Below, in pieces: positions 45,623 to 55,627 of a stretch of DNA of 64,000 bases. Position 1 is the stretch's first letter, and each line of letters begins with the position of its first letter. The notes under the pieces are model-generated. The model was not told the DNA's origin. It saw only the letters and a list, made by a program, of their open reading frames with translations, and made no database searches. Position numbers and translations under genes: made by a program. This DNA comes from an uncultured SAR86 cluster bacterium (GTDB lineage: Bacteria; Pseudomonadota; Gammaproteobacteria; Magnimaribacterales; AG-339-G14): contig CACPDB010000005.1 in the NCBI GenBank assembly GCA_902632605.1, positions 62,001-126,000 of the forward strand. The letters run 5' to 3'.

Positions 45623-46066
45623 ATGGCTCAAAGCGGAATAAATAAGGTTATATTACTTGGAAATTTAGGGGCGGATCCTGAAGTAAGATATACAGCTGGA
45701 GGGGTACCAATAGCAAATGTATCCATTGCTACATCAAATAGCTGGAAGGATAAAAATTCTGGAGAGACCGTTGAGCAGACAGAATGGCATAAAATTGTTT
45801 TTTTTAATCGTCTAGCAGAAATCGTTGAGCAATATCTTAAGAAAGGTTCAAAAATCTATGTAGAAGGACAATTGAGAACTAACAGCTGGGAAGATAAGAA
45901 TACTGGCGAGAAGAAATATAGTACCCAGATTGTTGCAAGAGAAATGCAGATGCTCACACCTAGAGGTGAATTAAGTCAACAAAGTCAAGATTCAGGCTTT
46001 AACCAATCAACCCAAAATTCTCAACAAGAAGACCCACCTTGGGAAGACGAAGACATTCCGTTTTAA
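45623..46066 (+). CDS. ssb: Single-stranded DNA-binding protein
   Basis: [20 protein letters not shown]; acidic tail DEDIPF. Confidence 0.98.
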   Translation: MAQSGINKVILLGNLGADPEVRYTAGGVPIANVSIATSNSWKDKNSGETVEQTEWHKIVFFNRLAEIVEQYLKKGSKIYVEGQLRTNSWEDKNTGEKKYSTQIVAREMQMLTPRGELSQQSQDSGFNQSTQNSQQEDPPWEDEDIPF

Positions 46067-47286
46067 TTCTCGTATTTAGAAAGAACCAAACTTACATTAG
46101 TTCCACCAAATCCAAAACTATTACTCATAAAAGAACTAAATTCTTTTTCCAAAGATTTTTCTGGAATATTTATGCCTTCTGCTTCTGGAATAGGATTAGT
46201 TAAATTTTTATTTCCAGCAATGAAATTACCATTCATCATAAGAATGCTGTAGATGCATTCTTGTACACCTGCAGCCCCTAAAGTATGTCCAGTAAGGGAC
46301 TTTGTTGAGCTTACAACCGGAACATCATCTTTGAAAACCGATTTTATAGCATTCAACTCGATAGGATCTCCAGCAGGAGTAGAGGTTCCATGAGCATTAA
46401 GATATTCAATAGATTTTAGACCACTCATTTCAAGAGATTTCTTCATACAATTTTTTGCTCCTTCTCCGGAAGGCGCAACCATATCGTCTCCATCGGATGT
46501 TGCTGAGTATCCTTTTATTTCTGCGTATATTTTAGCTTTTCTTGATAAGGCATGTTCTAGCTCTTCAACTATCAAAATTCCTCCTCCACCTGAAATTACA
46601 AAACCATCTCTATTTTCGTCAAAGGGCCTAGACGCTTCAGTTGGATTTTCGTTGAAATTACTAGATAAAGCCCCCATTGCATCGAACAATCCAGATTGTG
46701 TCCAATGCTCATCTTCTGCTCCACCTGCAATTATTACATCTTGATTACCAAGTTGGATCTGTTCCCAAGCAGAACCAATGCAGTGAGCGCTGGTTGAACA
46801 AGCTGAAGAGATTGAGAAATTTACTCCTTTGATTTTCAAAGAAGTTGCTAGGCATGCAGAAACTGTACTACCCATAGTTTGAGTTACGCGGTAAGGACCA
46901 ACTCTTTTAACTCCTTTTTCTCTTAAAATATCTGCTGCATCAACTTGACTTCGAGAGGATGCTCCCCCCGAGCCTGCAATTACTCCAATTCTGTCTGTTT
47001 CAAAGATGCTTTCTGGTAAATCTGAATCTTTTATCGCATCTAAAGCACTTAGATAAGAGTAAGCTGCAGCTTCCCCCATGAATCTAAATAATTTTCTGTC
47101 AATTAAATCTTTAAGATTTATGGATATTGACCCTGAAATTTTGCTTCTAAACCCTAAATCATTATATTCTTCGTTCTTAGAAATTCCTGAGATGCCATTT
47201 CTTAGTGAAGTAGATATTTCTTCTATATTATTCCCAATACATGAGATTGAACCCATACCCGTGATAACTGCTCTTTTTTTAGACAT
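46063..47286 (-). CDS. fabB: 3-oxoacyl-ACP synthase I
   Basis: [14 protein letters not shown] active site, [11 protein letters not shown]; FabB length; downstream of fabA. Confidence 0.96.
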   Translation of the reverse strand: MSKKRAVITGMGSISCIGNNIEEISTSLRNGISGISKNEEYNDLGFRSKISGSISINLKDLIDRKLFRFMGEAAAYSYLSALDAIKDSDLPESIFETDRIGVIAGSGGASSRSQVDAADILREKGVKRVGPYRVTQTMGSTVSACLATSLKIKGVNFSISSACSTSAHCIGSAWEQIQLGNQDVIIAGGAEDEHWTQSGLFDAMGALSSNFNENPTEASRPFDENRDGFVISGGGGILIVEELEHALSRKAKIYAEIKGYSATSDGDDMVAPSGEGAKNCMKKSLEMSGLKSIEYLNAHGTSTPAGDPIELNAIKSVFKDDVPVVSSTKSLTGHTLGAAGVQECIYSILMMNGNFIAGNKNLTNPIPEAEGINIPEKSLEKEFSSFMSNSFGFGGTNVSLVLSKYEN

Positions 47287-47807
47287 CAGAAATTTTGAGG
47301 ATCTTCAAACAATCCAACTCTTAAATCTTTTGCAGAATAAATTTCTTTACCATCGACAAACATTAATCCATCGGCAAAACCTATAACAAGCTTTTGCTTT
47401 CTAACTTTTTTTATACTAATTTTATATTCAACTAATTTAGCTTTAGGCAGAACTTGACCATAAAATTTTACTTGGCCTGAACCTAGGGCTCTGCCAATAC
47501 CACTGTTACCTTCCCATAAAAGATAAAAACCTAATAACTGCCACATCGCATCAAGCCCCAAACAACCGGGCATTACTGGGTCAGTTGAAAAGTGACAGTC
47601 AAAAAACCATAGCTCAGGAGTAATATCCAATTCACCTTGAATTTCTCCGTTATTGTAATCACCTAAAGAATCATTAATTTCAATAATTCTATCCATCATT
47701 AGCATTTCATTATTTGGCAATCTTCCATTTTTAGGTCCAAATAAATCACCATTAGAGCAAGCTACTAGCTCATCTTTAGAAAAACTGTTTTTGTTTTTTA
47801 AATCCAT
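47286..47807 (-). CDS. fabA: 3-hydroxydecanoyl-ACP dehydratase/isomerase
   Basis: [44 protein letters not shown]. Confidence 0.97.
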   Translation of the reverse strand: MDLKNKNSFSKDELVACSNGDLFGPKNGRLPNNEMLMMDRIIEINDSLGDYNNGEIQGELDITPELWFFDCHFSTDPVMPGCLGLDAMWQLLGFYLLWEGNSGIGRALGSGQVKFYGQVLPKAKLVEYKISIKKVRKQKLVIGFADGLMFVDGKEIYSAKDLRVGLFEDPQNF

Positions 47808-47893
47808 TACTTATTAATTATCATACCTTTCTTAAGGATTGCGAGGAAAGACTTTATCCTATACTATTCGCTTCTATTTTGTAATTTGTAAAG

Positions 47894-48211
47894 ATGTACG
47901 CAGTAATAAAAAGCGGTGGAAAGCAACATAAAGTTTCAGAAGGCGAGGAAATTCTTCTTGAAAAGATATCTTTAGGCGAAGGAGAAATAATAGAATTTTC
48001 AGAGGTTTTAGCTGTAAATAAGGATGGTACTTTAAACGTTGGAAAACCACTTTTAGAGGGAGCAGTCGTAAAGGGCAAGATAATAAATCACCTTAAGACA
48101 AAAAAAATCTCAGTTATAAAAATGAAAAGAAGAAAAGACTACAGAAAAAAACAAGGACATAGGCAGAATTTAACAAAAGTAAAAATCGAATCTATAAGTT
48201 ATGGCGCATAA
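47894..48211 (+). CDS. rplU: 50S ribosomal protein L21
   Basis: [35 protein letters not shown]. Confidence 0.98.
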   Translation: MYAVIKSGGKQHKVSEGEEILLEKISLGEGEIIEFSEVLAVNKDGTLNVGKPLLEGAVVKGKIINHLKTKKISVIKMKRRKDYRKKQGHRQNLTKVKIESISYGA

Positions 48212-48461
48212 GAAAGCAGGCGGAAGCTCAAGAAACGGAAGAGATTCTGAGTCGAAAAGACTTGGCGTTAAAAGGTATGGTGGTCAAGTAGTAGCTGCTG
48301 GGGAAATACTCGTAAGACAAAGAGGAACAAAATTTCATCCGGGACAGAACGTTGGTATCGGAAAAGATCATACTCTTTTTGCAAAATGTGATGGCAAAGT
48401 CTTCTTTAACAAAAAAGGAAAAAACCTTAAGCAATTTGTCAATATAGAATCTACTTCATAA
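48201..48461 (+). CDS. rpmA: 50S ribosomal protein L27
   Basis: [29 protein letters not shown]. Confidence 0.99.
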   Translation: MAHKKAGGSSRNGRDSESKRLGVKRYGGQVVAAGEILVRQRGTKFHPGQNVGIGKDHTLFAKCDGKVFFNKKGKNLKQFVNIESTS

Positions 48462-48465
48462 AATC

Positions 48466-49476
48466 ATGCGCTTCATTGATGAAGCAGTTATAGAAATTTC
48501 ATCCGGAGATGGTGGCAATGGCTGCCTGAGCTTCCGTAGAGAGAAATTCATTCCCAAAGGAGGACCGGATGGAGGCGATGGAGGTAAAGGCGGCAGTATA
48601 AATTTTATTGCAAAAGAATCTTTGCATACCTTGCAAGATTTTAAACTCAAAAGAAAATACAAAGCCCAAAATGGGCGACAAGGAAAAGGGAAAAATATGC
48701 ATGGAAAAGATGGTGAGGATACCATCTTAGAAGTCCCATTAGGAACCCTATTAATAAATGACGAAACGGATGAACTGCTTTGCGATCTTACTGATGCTAA
48801 TCAGGAATACACCGCTGTAATAGGAGGGAAAGGCGGTCTTGGTAATGCTAGGTTTAAGACATCTACCAATAGAGCGCCTAGAAAAACCACAGAAGGAAAG
48901 TTAGGCGAAATAATAAGTGTGAGACTAGAATTAAAAGTCTTAGCAGATGTAGGGCTTTTAGGGAAACCAAACGCAGGTAAGTCAACTTTAATTTCAAAAA
49001 TATCTTCAGCTAAACCCAAAATAGCTGATTATCCATTCACAACATTAAGTCCCAATTTAGGAGTGGTAAAGTTAAATAGTTATTCAAGCTTTGTTATAGC
49101 TGATATACCCGGATTAATTCCGGGGGCATCAGAAGGTATTGGATTAGGAATAGATTTTTTGAAGCATCTTTCCAGAGTAGAAATACTTTTGCATTTAATC
49201 GATGTTGAAGAAGGTAATCTAGAAGAAATCAAAAAAAATTATGACAACATTAATAAAGAGCTGAAAGCATTTAGCAACGAGCTAAATCAAAAAGAACAAT
49301 GGGTTGTGATTAGTAAAATTGATAAAATTTCTGATGACAAAATAAATTATTTAAAAAAACAAGCTCAGAAACTTTTCAGCAAAAAAAATGTCTTTTATGT
49401 ATCATCGATTTCTGGAGCAGGTTTAGAAAACCTAATTCAAAGCATAGGAAATAGACTAGCAAGTGAAAAAAATTAA
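48466..49476 (+). CDS. obg: GTPase Obg/CgtA
   Basis: Gly-rich Obg fold GGDGGKGGSINF; GKPNAGKSTLIS, DIPGLIPGASEGIGLG. Confidence 0.98.
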   Translation: MRFIDEAVIEISSGDGGNGCLSFRREKFIPKGGPDGGDGGKGGSINFIAKESLHTLQDFKLKRKYKAQNGRQGKGKNMHGKDGEDTILEVPLGTLLINDETDELLCDLTDANQEYTAVIGGKGGLGNARFKTSTNRAPRKTTEGKLGEIISVRLELKVLADVGLLGKPNAGKSTLISKISSAKPKIADYPFTTLSPNLGVVKLNSYSSFVIADIPGLIPGASEGIGLGIDFLKHLSRVEILLHLIDVEEGNLEEIKKNYDNINKELKAFSNELNQKEQWVVISKIDKISDDKINYLKKQAQKLFSKKNVFYVSSISGAGLENLIQSIGNRLASEKN

Positions 49477-50248
49477 ATCTGAAAAATTGATCGTTATTAA
49501 AGCTGGATCAAGCCTAACTACTTTGGAGTCTGGGCTGCCTAATTTGAGATTTATAAAATCTATTTCTGAACAAATATCCATGCTCTACAAAAAGGGATTT
49601 CATATCGTTTTGGTTTCTTCGGGAGCAATTGCTCAGGGAATGAAAATATGGAATTTATCCTCCAAACCCAAGTCTGTAGATTTCCTACAGGCCTTATCCG
49701 CAACCGGTCAGATTGAATTGATAAATAATTACCAAAAGGAATTTAAAAGGTTTGACTTAATTGCTGCACAAGTTTTACTAAGTCATTCAGATTTCGGCGT
49801 TAAAAGCCGTTCTGAAAATGCTAAAAATAGTATTTCTAATCTCATCGCGTTGGGCGCCATTCCGATAATTAATGAAAATGATTCTATATCGACTGAAGAG
49901 ATCTTAAATGGAGACAATGACAGGTTGAGTGGAAAAGTTGCAACTTTACTAAGTTCAAAAAAATTATTTATTCTGACAGATCAAAATGGACTATATGATA
50001 AAAATCCTGATCAACACATTGACGCCAAAATAATAAGTAAAGTAAATCTTAATGAATTTAATTTCAAAGAAGTGTCTTTTGGTGATTCAGGTATTTTGGG
50101 AAGAGGAGGAATGACGACAAAAATAAAAGCTGCAAAGGATTACCTCAAAAAAAGCAATGAGGTTTGGATACTAAATGGAAATGATAAAGGGATATTAGAA
50201 AAAGCTGTCCAAAAAAAGGGGGTTGGAACTATGATTTATTTATCCTAA
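49463..50248 (+). CDS. proB: Glutamate 5-kinase, without PUA domain
   Basis: IVIKAGSSL, VLVSSGAIAQGM, INENDSIST, NDRLSGKVATLL, GRGGMTTKIKAAK; ends at 261 aa. Confidence 0.95.
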   Translation: MKKIKSEKLIVIKAGSSLTTLESGLPNLRFIKSISEQISMLYKKGFHIVLVSSGAIAQGMKIWNLSSKPKSVDFLQALSATGQIELINNYQKEFKRFDLIAAQVLLSHSDFGVKSRSENAKNSISNLIALGAIPIINENDSISTEEILNGDNDRLSGKVATLLSSKKLFILTDQNGLYDKNPDQHIDAKIISKVNLNEFNFKEVSFGDSGILGRGGMTTKIKAAKDYLKKSNEVWILNGNDKGILEKAVQKKGVGTMIYLS

Positions 50249-50503
50249 TTTTTTAATAGATTTAATTAGTCTAGATTTTTGACGAGCAACTGCATTTTTT
50301 GGAAGAACCTTTTTATTAGCTAACTTATCTAAAACTTTTTGAGTTGAAACAAATAAGTCTTTGGCTTTGGAAACATCACTTTCATTGATAGCTTCTTCAA
50401 CGTTTCTAACCATTGTTCTTACAGATGCTCTTTGTGAACTTTTTAAAGAGTTTCTAGAATTTGCTTGTCTAGACCTTTTTTTTGCTGATTGGATATTCGC
50501 CAT
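50240..50503 (-). CDS. rpsT: 30S ribosomal protein S20
   Basis: MANIQSAKKRSRQANSRNSLKSSQRASVRTMVRNV. Confidence 0.98.
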   Translation of the reverse strand: MANIQSAKKRSRQANSRNSLKSSQRASVRTMVRNVEEAINESDVSKAKDLFVSTQKVLDKLANKKVLPKNAVARQKSRLIKSIKKLG

Positions 50504-50536
50504 AGGTGGCGATGATGAAGATTATTTAGTTTATTG

Positions 50537-51304
50537 TCAACTTTCTATTTTAATTTTTACAAAAATAAACAGTTTATAAAATAATCTTGTTAGTTCATTT
50601 AGTATTCTATAGGGCGCCATAATCCAATATCTTTTATAGAGGGGAAACTTGAATTCACTCTTTGCTTGAATATAAGAGTTTCCCAAATGCAATTCTTCCT
50701 TAAGGTGAACCGGGGATGGAGTAATACATAATGATCTTAGGTTTAAGGCCCAGTCCCTATCCATTGCATGATCTATGGGAAGGCTCATTACCCTCATTTT
50801 CTCTAAAAGGTTTTTAGCAGCAAATCTGTTGATCAGATAACACCCAGTTCCAGATTTAAATCCAAAATTCAAAGCAATATAGAATTCTTTATGAATTTTC
50901 TTTAATTTAACAGGCATACCTTTTTCTTTTGTTCTATCACTTCCTCCGCTAAGCCTTAATAAATCAAAATTAATTCCAGAACGTATTGCACAATTGATAA
51001 TTTCAACTATATCTTCTTCAAACTCAATGTCATCTTCACAAACTAAAGCAAAATCTTCTTTGGTATCTAAAAATTTTTTTAAAACATTCAGGTGGCTAAA
51101 ATAACAACCTAATTCTCCAAGATTAGTTCTTTTGCCATGCAGCAAATTATATTTAAGTTCTGAATAATTTTGATGAGGTAAAGATATTTTCTTGCCATCT
51201 ACGGCGACTTCCAATTCAAATTCTATGCCAATTTTCTTGAAGCTCTCTGTTGCAGAAACCAATCTATCATTTGCCCTTTCAAGATTAATTAAATAAACAA
51301 TCAC
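50537..51304 (-). CDS. Glycosyltransferase family 25 (LOS biosynthesis type)
   Basis: IVYLINLERANDRL, LGELGCYFSHLNVLKKFL, FALVCEDDIEFEED. Confidence 0.88.
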   Translation of the reverse strand: MIVYLINLERANDRLVSATESFKKIGIEFELEVAVDGKKISLPHQNYSELKYNLLHGKRTNLGELGCYFSHLNVLKKFLDTKEDFALVCEDDIEFEEDIVEIINCAIRSGINFDLLRLSGGSDRTKEKGMPVKLKKIHKEFYIALNFGFKSGTGCYLINRFAAKNLLEKMRVMSLPIDHAMDRDWALNLRSLCITPSPVHLKEELHLGNSYIQAKSEFKFPLYKRYWIMAPYRILNELTRLFYKLFIFVKIKIES

Positions 51305-51341
51305 TCAAGAAGTATACATGTATACATTGCTCAACTTCTGG

Positions 51342-52949
51342 TTAAGAAGGTAAAAATGCTAACTTCGTTGTCTTTTGAGGATTGTTTGTATCCTGACTAG
51401 CCATATCAACCATACCTCCGACTCCTCTAGCTAGAAGCCACCAAGCAAATAAAGGCCCAAACAGCAAAGCCCATGACAATCTAGAAACCAACTTCACCCC
51501 TGAATCACCCATTACCTGAAAGAAAACCTTTTCAAGTAGTTCTTTAGTAATTCGTCTTCGCAAATAAGCCATTACAAAAGGCCATAATGCAGCAAAAGTA
51601 CTCATGGTTACTCCTCCAACAACTACCTCTTTTGCATTAATAGGCTCCATTTGAGAAATAAGAACTTGTAATTTTTCGTCTGTTATTTCCTCTAAATCTT
51701 TGTTTGTAAAACCACTTCCAAAGACATTAGGATTACCGATGTATAGATCTGCTACTTCATCAGTACTCATAATAGGTAAATCTGGATACTTTGCTAAAGC
51801 ATCTTCAATAATATAGGAGTTATCTGTCGAGATAGCCTTGAGTGAAACTTCTAGTTGCTCATTATTCTCAAAATTATGAAAAGTGATATCTGATCCCGGA
51901 AAAGACTCATCTTTATGCATTTCTGCAGTCCAGTTATCGTTATCAAAATTCTCTTGATCTGATACTAAAATTTCAAACATCTTTCCTTTGATGGTGTTTG
52001 CAGCACCTTCTAACTGTTGACCATCATATTGTTGAAAATGTTCTGATATTTCATCAATCGTTGCTGTTTCACCTAATTGAGCTGACCAACGAAGTCTTAT
52101 GGCTTGAATAAATGTTTCTCCCAATGGACCTTCAAGCTTTTCATGTTGTCCAGCTATGAGGTATGCCATTGCCACAGTGCTAAAAACTTCCCCATTTACT
52201 ATCTTTTGATCTACAGGGAAATCTCCAGTTAAAAAATCTTTTATTCTATTTCCAACAACCTTGAGATTATCTATATTGGCAATATTCTTGATTAAATTCC
52301 ATTGGTGACTAGTGAGATTCTTGGTGTAAGAAAATAATCTATAGAGTTTAATGTCTTGAAAACTCTTAGCGTGAAGTAAATTTTCAAAACCAAACAGAAA
52401 TATTAAACCGAGCATATTTGTCACAAATAACTCAGCAAATATTATTGGGCTATATGGCCACAATACTGAAATCCAAGAAATCAAAATTCCAATCGCTATT
52501 TTAAATATCTCTAAAATTGACAGGATAGTTCCTGCGACCAGACCAAGATAACGGGCAACATCTGTATAGGATTTTATTTCTTTCAAACCAACATATTGCG
52601 CAATCTTGAAGGCCATCCAGAACTCAAAAGCAATTGAAACAAATACTCCTATGCCTAACTTACCAGGAAGGCCTGCTAACACCATATTAATTACAGCTAC
52701 TTTAGTTATTACCCCATAAATATCTGATTCAATTAAATCGTATTTAGTTTTAAAAACACCTTCAAAGGGTTCAAAGACAAACTTTGATACCGGAGTATCA
52801 GAAATTAACTGTTTAACTTTATTGAGATTTTTTTTTAGCCAATCAAAAGCTTCTTTATGAGCCCCTTCATCGTTATAATTCTCAAACTTGCTATCAAAAG
52901 TGTCTTCATATTCAAAGCCACTTTTTTTGCTATTTTCATTTTTAGCCAT
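51342..52949 (-). CDS. Hypothetical multi-TM protein with soluble middle domain (535 aa)
   Basis: Long intact ORF with clusters of hydrophobic segments at both ends; no family recognised by eye. Confidence 0.8.
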   Translation of the reverse strand: MAKNENSKKSGFEYEDTFDSKFENYNDEGAHKEAFDWLKKNLNKVKQLISDTPVSKFVFEPFEGVFKTKYDLIESDIYGVITKVAVINMVLAGLPGKLGIGVFVSIAFEFWMAFKIAQYVGLKEIKSYTDVARYLGLVAGTILSILEIFKIAIGILISWISVLWPYSPIIFAELFVTNMLGLIFLFGFENLLHAKSFQDIKLYRLFSYTKNLTSHQWNLIKNIANIDNLKVVGNRIKDFLTGDFPVDQKIVNGEVFSTVAMAYLIAGQHEKLEGPLGETFIQAIRLRWSAQLGETATIDEISEHFQQYDGQQLEGAANTIKGKMFEILVSDQENFDNDNWTAEMHKDESFPGSDITFHNFENNEQLEVSLKAISTDNSYIIEDALAKYPDLPIMSTDEVADLYIGNPNVFGSGFTNKDLEEITDEKLQVLISQMEPINAKEVVVGGVTMSTFAALWPFVMAYLRRRITKELLEKVFFQVMGDSGVKLVSRLSWALLFGPLFAWWLLARGVGGMVDMASQDTNNPQKTTKLAFLPS

Positions 52950-53027
52950 CTTTAACCTTATTTATAACTTAGAATTTATTCTATGCCATACAGGCTTTTA
53001 AGCAATCCATTAAGGGAAAAGAGAAAA

Positions 53028-53379
53028 TGGTGGAGGCGGCGGGTATCGAACCCGCGTCCATCGATCTATTCCTATCAGCTCTACATGTTTAGATTCATCT
53101 TTTAGTTTCCTATTTTAAATCTCCGATGAGCAGGATAGATAAAAAGTATTCTGTAAAAACTTTTTAGAAAAATCACAGAAAAATTTTCCTAAGCAACCTA
53201 TTGGTCGACTTTCTATTACCTTAATAGGTATGGGGTAAAGAAAGCTAGCCTATTTAAGCGGCTAGAGCGTAGTTTGCTTTATTGCCAACTAATTTTTTTG
53301 AAACTTATTTTTACGAGCAAGTTACAAGCTCGACATGCACTTTAAGTTCAAAAATAGATGTCTAATCCATTTCGCCCCC
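53028..53379 (-). ncRNA. ssrA: tmRNA
   Basis: 5' GGGGGCGAAATGGATTAGACA and 3' GGGTTCGATACCCGCCGCCTCCACCA form the tRNA-like end; tag frame GGC AAT AAA GCA AAC TAC GCT CTA GCC GCT TAA at 53254-53286 = GNKANYALAA; adjacent to smpB. Confidence 0.96.
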
Positions 53380-53404
53380 AAAAGGGACTTCTATTCTAAT
53401 GAAA

Positions 53405-53881
53405 TTATGAAAAGTTGCTATTTAGTTTTGAGGTTTTGGCTTTTTCTTTTTTCCACTCTTTTTGTTTTATGCTCTCTCTTTTATCAAACTTAGATTTTCC
53501 TTTTCCTAAACTTATTTTTAATTTAACTAAATTATCTTTCCAGAAAATTTTTACAGGAAGACAGGTTAAACCTTTCTCTTGAGTGCCCTTAAATATTTTT
53601 GATAATTCTGATTTAGTTAGAAGCAGTTTTTTTGTTCGAAGGGGATCTACTTCATGCGTTACTTCATTAAGCGGTGAAACAGACATTCCAATTAGCCAAG
53701 CCTCTCCTTTTTTCATTAATACGTAACTATCTTTTATATCAACTCTAGCAGCTCTGATTGATTTCACTTCCCAACCTAATAAAGAGATTCCAGCTTCAAA
53801 ACTCTCGCCTAATTCGTAATTAAATTTAGCCTGTCTATTTTCTATGATTGGTTTTTTTGAAAGTTTGTTGTTTTTAACCAT
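53405..53881 (-). CDS. smpB: SsrA-binding protein SmpB (start set to ATG 53881)
   Basis: ENRQAKFNYELGESFEAGISLLGWEVKSIRAARVDIKDSYV; ORF track start 53947 likely extended. Confidence 0.96.
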   Translation of the reverse strand: MVKNNKLSKKPIIENRQAKFNYELGESFEAGISLLGWEVKSIRAARVDIKDSYVLMKKGEAWLIGMSVSPLNEVTHEVDPLRTKKLLLTKSELSKIFKGTQEKGLTCLPVKIFWKDNLVKLKISLGKGKSKFDKRESIKQKEWKKEKAKTSKLNSNFS

Positions 53882-53923
53882 CGATTTAGTATAACTTGTA
53901 AAGCTTAAATAAAATATTTTGCT

Positions 53924-55261
53924 ATGAGTGCTAATAAAATTTGGCAAGGAAATACAACATTCATCTTAGCAGCTGCAGGATCTGCAGTTGGGTTAGGTAA
54001 CATATGGAAATTTCCATATATGGTTGGCTCAAATGGCGGAAGTGCTTTTGTATTTATTTATTTGATTTGTATCTTTGCAATTGGGTTTCCAGTAATGGTT
54101 TCAGAAATTTTAATAGGGAAATATGGTAGAAAAAGCCCAATAAATTCTTTAAAAAAACTATCTGTTGAGTTTAATTTAAGTTCCTACTGGAAGTATTTAG
54201 GTATTCTTGGAGCATTTGCTGGAGTGATAATACTTTCTTACTATAGTGTTTTTGCAGGAATGGCATTTTCATATATTTTTAATGTATTTCCTTCAGGCTT
54301 GGAAAACCCTTCGCAATATTCGACAAATTATTTTACAAATTTTTCTTCCTCTCCCTTCGATTTAATTTTTTGGCATAGTTTATTTATTATTTTGACCTCT
54401 TTGATAGTTGGTTTTGGAGTAGTTAAGGGTATAGGTAGATCGGTAAATGTCTTAATGCCATTTCTTTTTCTCTTTATAATTTTGGTGTCGATTTATTCTT
54501 CGTTTGTTGGCGACTTCCTAAGCACAATCTATTTTTTATTCAAACCTGATTTTTCAGTTATTACTCCACAAATAGTGATAAGCGCCATGGGACAAGCTTT
54601 TTTCTCTTTATCAATTGGGATGGGAGCAATAATGGCTTATGGGGCATATATGCCAGAGAAACAAATGATTGGAAAAACTGTCATCACAATTATCTTCCTA
54701 GATACTTTTGTTGCCCTTTCCGCGGGACTAGCTATTTTTCCAATAGTTTTTAGTAATCCATTTTTAGCAATTAATGCTGGCCCAGGGCTAATTTTTGAGA
54801 CTCTTCCCGTAGCGTTTTACTCACTTCCCCTAGGAAGTTTTTTTTCTATTATTTTTTTCATCTTAATTTCAATTGCTGCTTTAAGTTCTTCAATATCTCT
54901 TCTTGAGCCATTTACAGCTTGGATGGAAGAAAAAGAAAAATTTAAAAGACCCGTTTTAGTAGCTGTTCTTGGTATTTCGATCTGGTTTTTAGGATTGGGA
55001 AGCATTTTCTCTTTCAATATTTGGTCAGACCTCAGGTTATTTGGCTTTAATTTTTTAGAGCTTATGGACTATCTTACAAACAACATCATGCTCCCTCTTG
55101 GAGGACTCTTTGTTGCAGTTTTAGTAGGTTGGCTTGTGCCAGAGAAATTTCTTGAGAAAAATTTAAATTTATCTAAGTATAAATTTAAAGCTTTTTATTT
55201 TTTCTTGAGATTTGTTGCTCCAGTTTCAATTACTCTGGTATTTCTTTACTTAGTTTTTTAG
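53924..55261 (+). CDS. Neurotransmitter:sodium symporter (NSS/SNF) family transporter
   Basis: WQGNTTFILAAAGSAVGLGNIWKFPYMVGSNGGSAFV; polytopic. Confidence 0.95.
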   Translation: MSANKIWQGNTTFILAAAGSAVGLGNIWKFPYMVGSNGGSAFVFIYLICIFAIGFPVMVSEILIGKYGRKSPINSLKKLSVEFNLSSYWKYLGILGAFAGVIILSYYSVFAGMAFSYIFNVFPSGLENPSQYSTNYFTNFSSSPFDLIFWHSLFIILTSLIVGFGVVKGIGRSVNVLMPFLFLFIILVSIYSSFVGDFLSTIYFLFKPDFSVITPQIVISAMGQAFFSLSIGMGAIMAYGAYMPEKQMIGKTVITIIFLDTFVALSAGLAIFPIVFSNPFLAINAGPGLIFETLPVAFYSLPLGSFFSIIFFILISIAALSSSISLLEPFTAWMEEKEKFKRPVLVAVLGISIWFLGLGSIFSFNIWSDLRLFGFNFLELMDYLTNNIMLPLGGLFVAVLVGWLVPEKFLEKNLNLSKYKFKAFYFFLRFVAPVSITLVFLYLVF

Positions 55262-55601
55262 ACTCTTCCAGAGCATTATCATTAACTTCAGTATCAACTT
55301 CCTTTTTCCAATCTACCAATTTATTTTTTTCAAAATAAAGAGAGTGATGAACTTCACGAAATACCTCATCACCTATAATTTCAAAACCTATGTAATCCCA
55401 CCTTGATGAATTAAAAGGATCCTTAATTGATGGAGTTCCCATAATATATTGAACCTGGGCTTTAGTCAGTCCAGTTTCCAACTTGGAGATCATATCTAAG
55501 CTGATAATATTTCCTTGAGATACTGGAACTTGGTAAAAATCATTAGCACAAGAAATAATAAAAAAAGAAGATATAATAATCGGCAAATGGGAAATTTTCA
55601 C
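55230..55601 (-). CDS. bamE: Outer membrane assembly lipoprotein BamE (SmpA/OmlA), GTG start proposed at 55601
   Basis: Signal peptide with lipobox IISC; VSQGNIISLDMISKLETGLTKAQVQYIMGTPSIKDPF; divergent from fur. Confidence 0.9.
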   Translation of the reverse strand: MKISHLPIIISSFFIISCANDFYQVPVSQGNIISLDMISKLETGLTKAQVQYIMGTPSIKDPFNSSRWDYIGFEIIGDEVFREVHHSLYFEKNKLVDWKKEVDTEVNDNALEESKKLSKEIPE

Positions 55602-55627
55602 ACTGAGATTTAAGCATAGTTTTAAAA

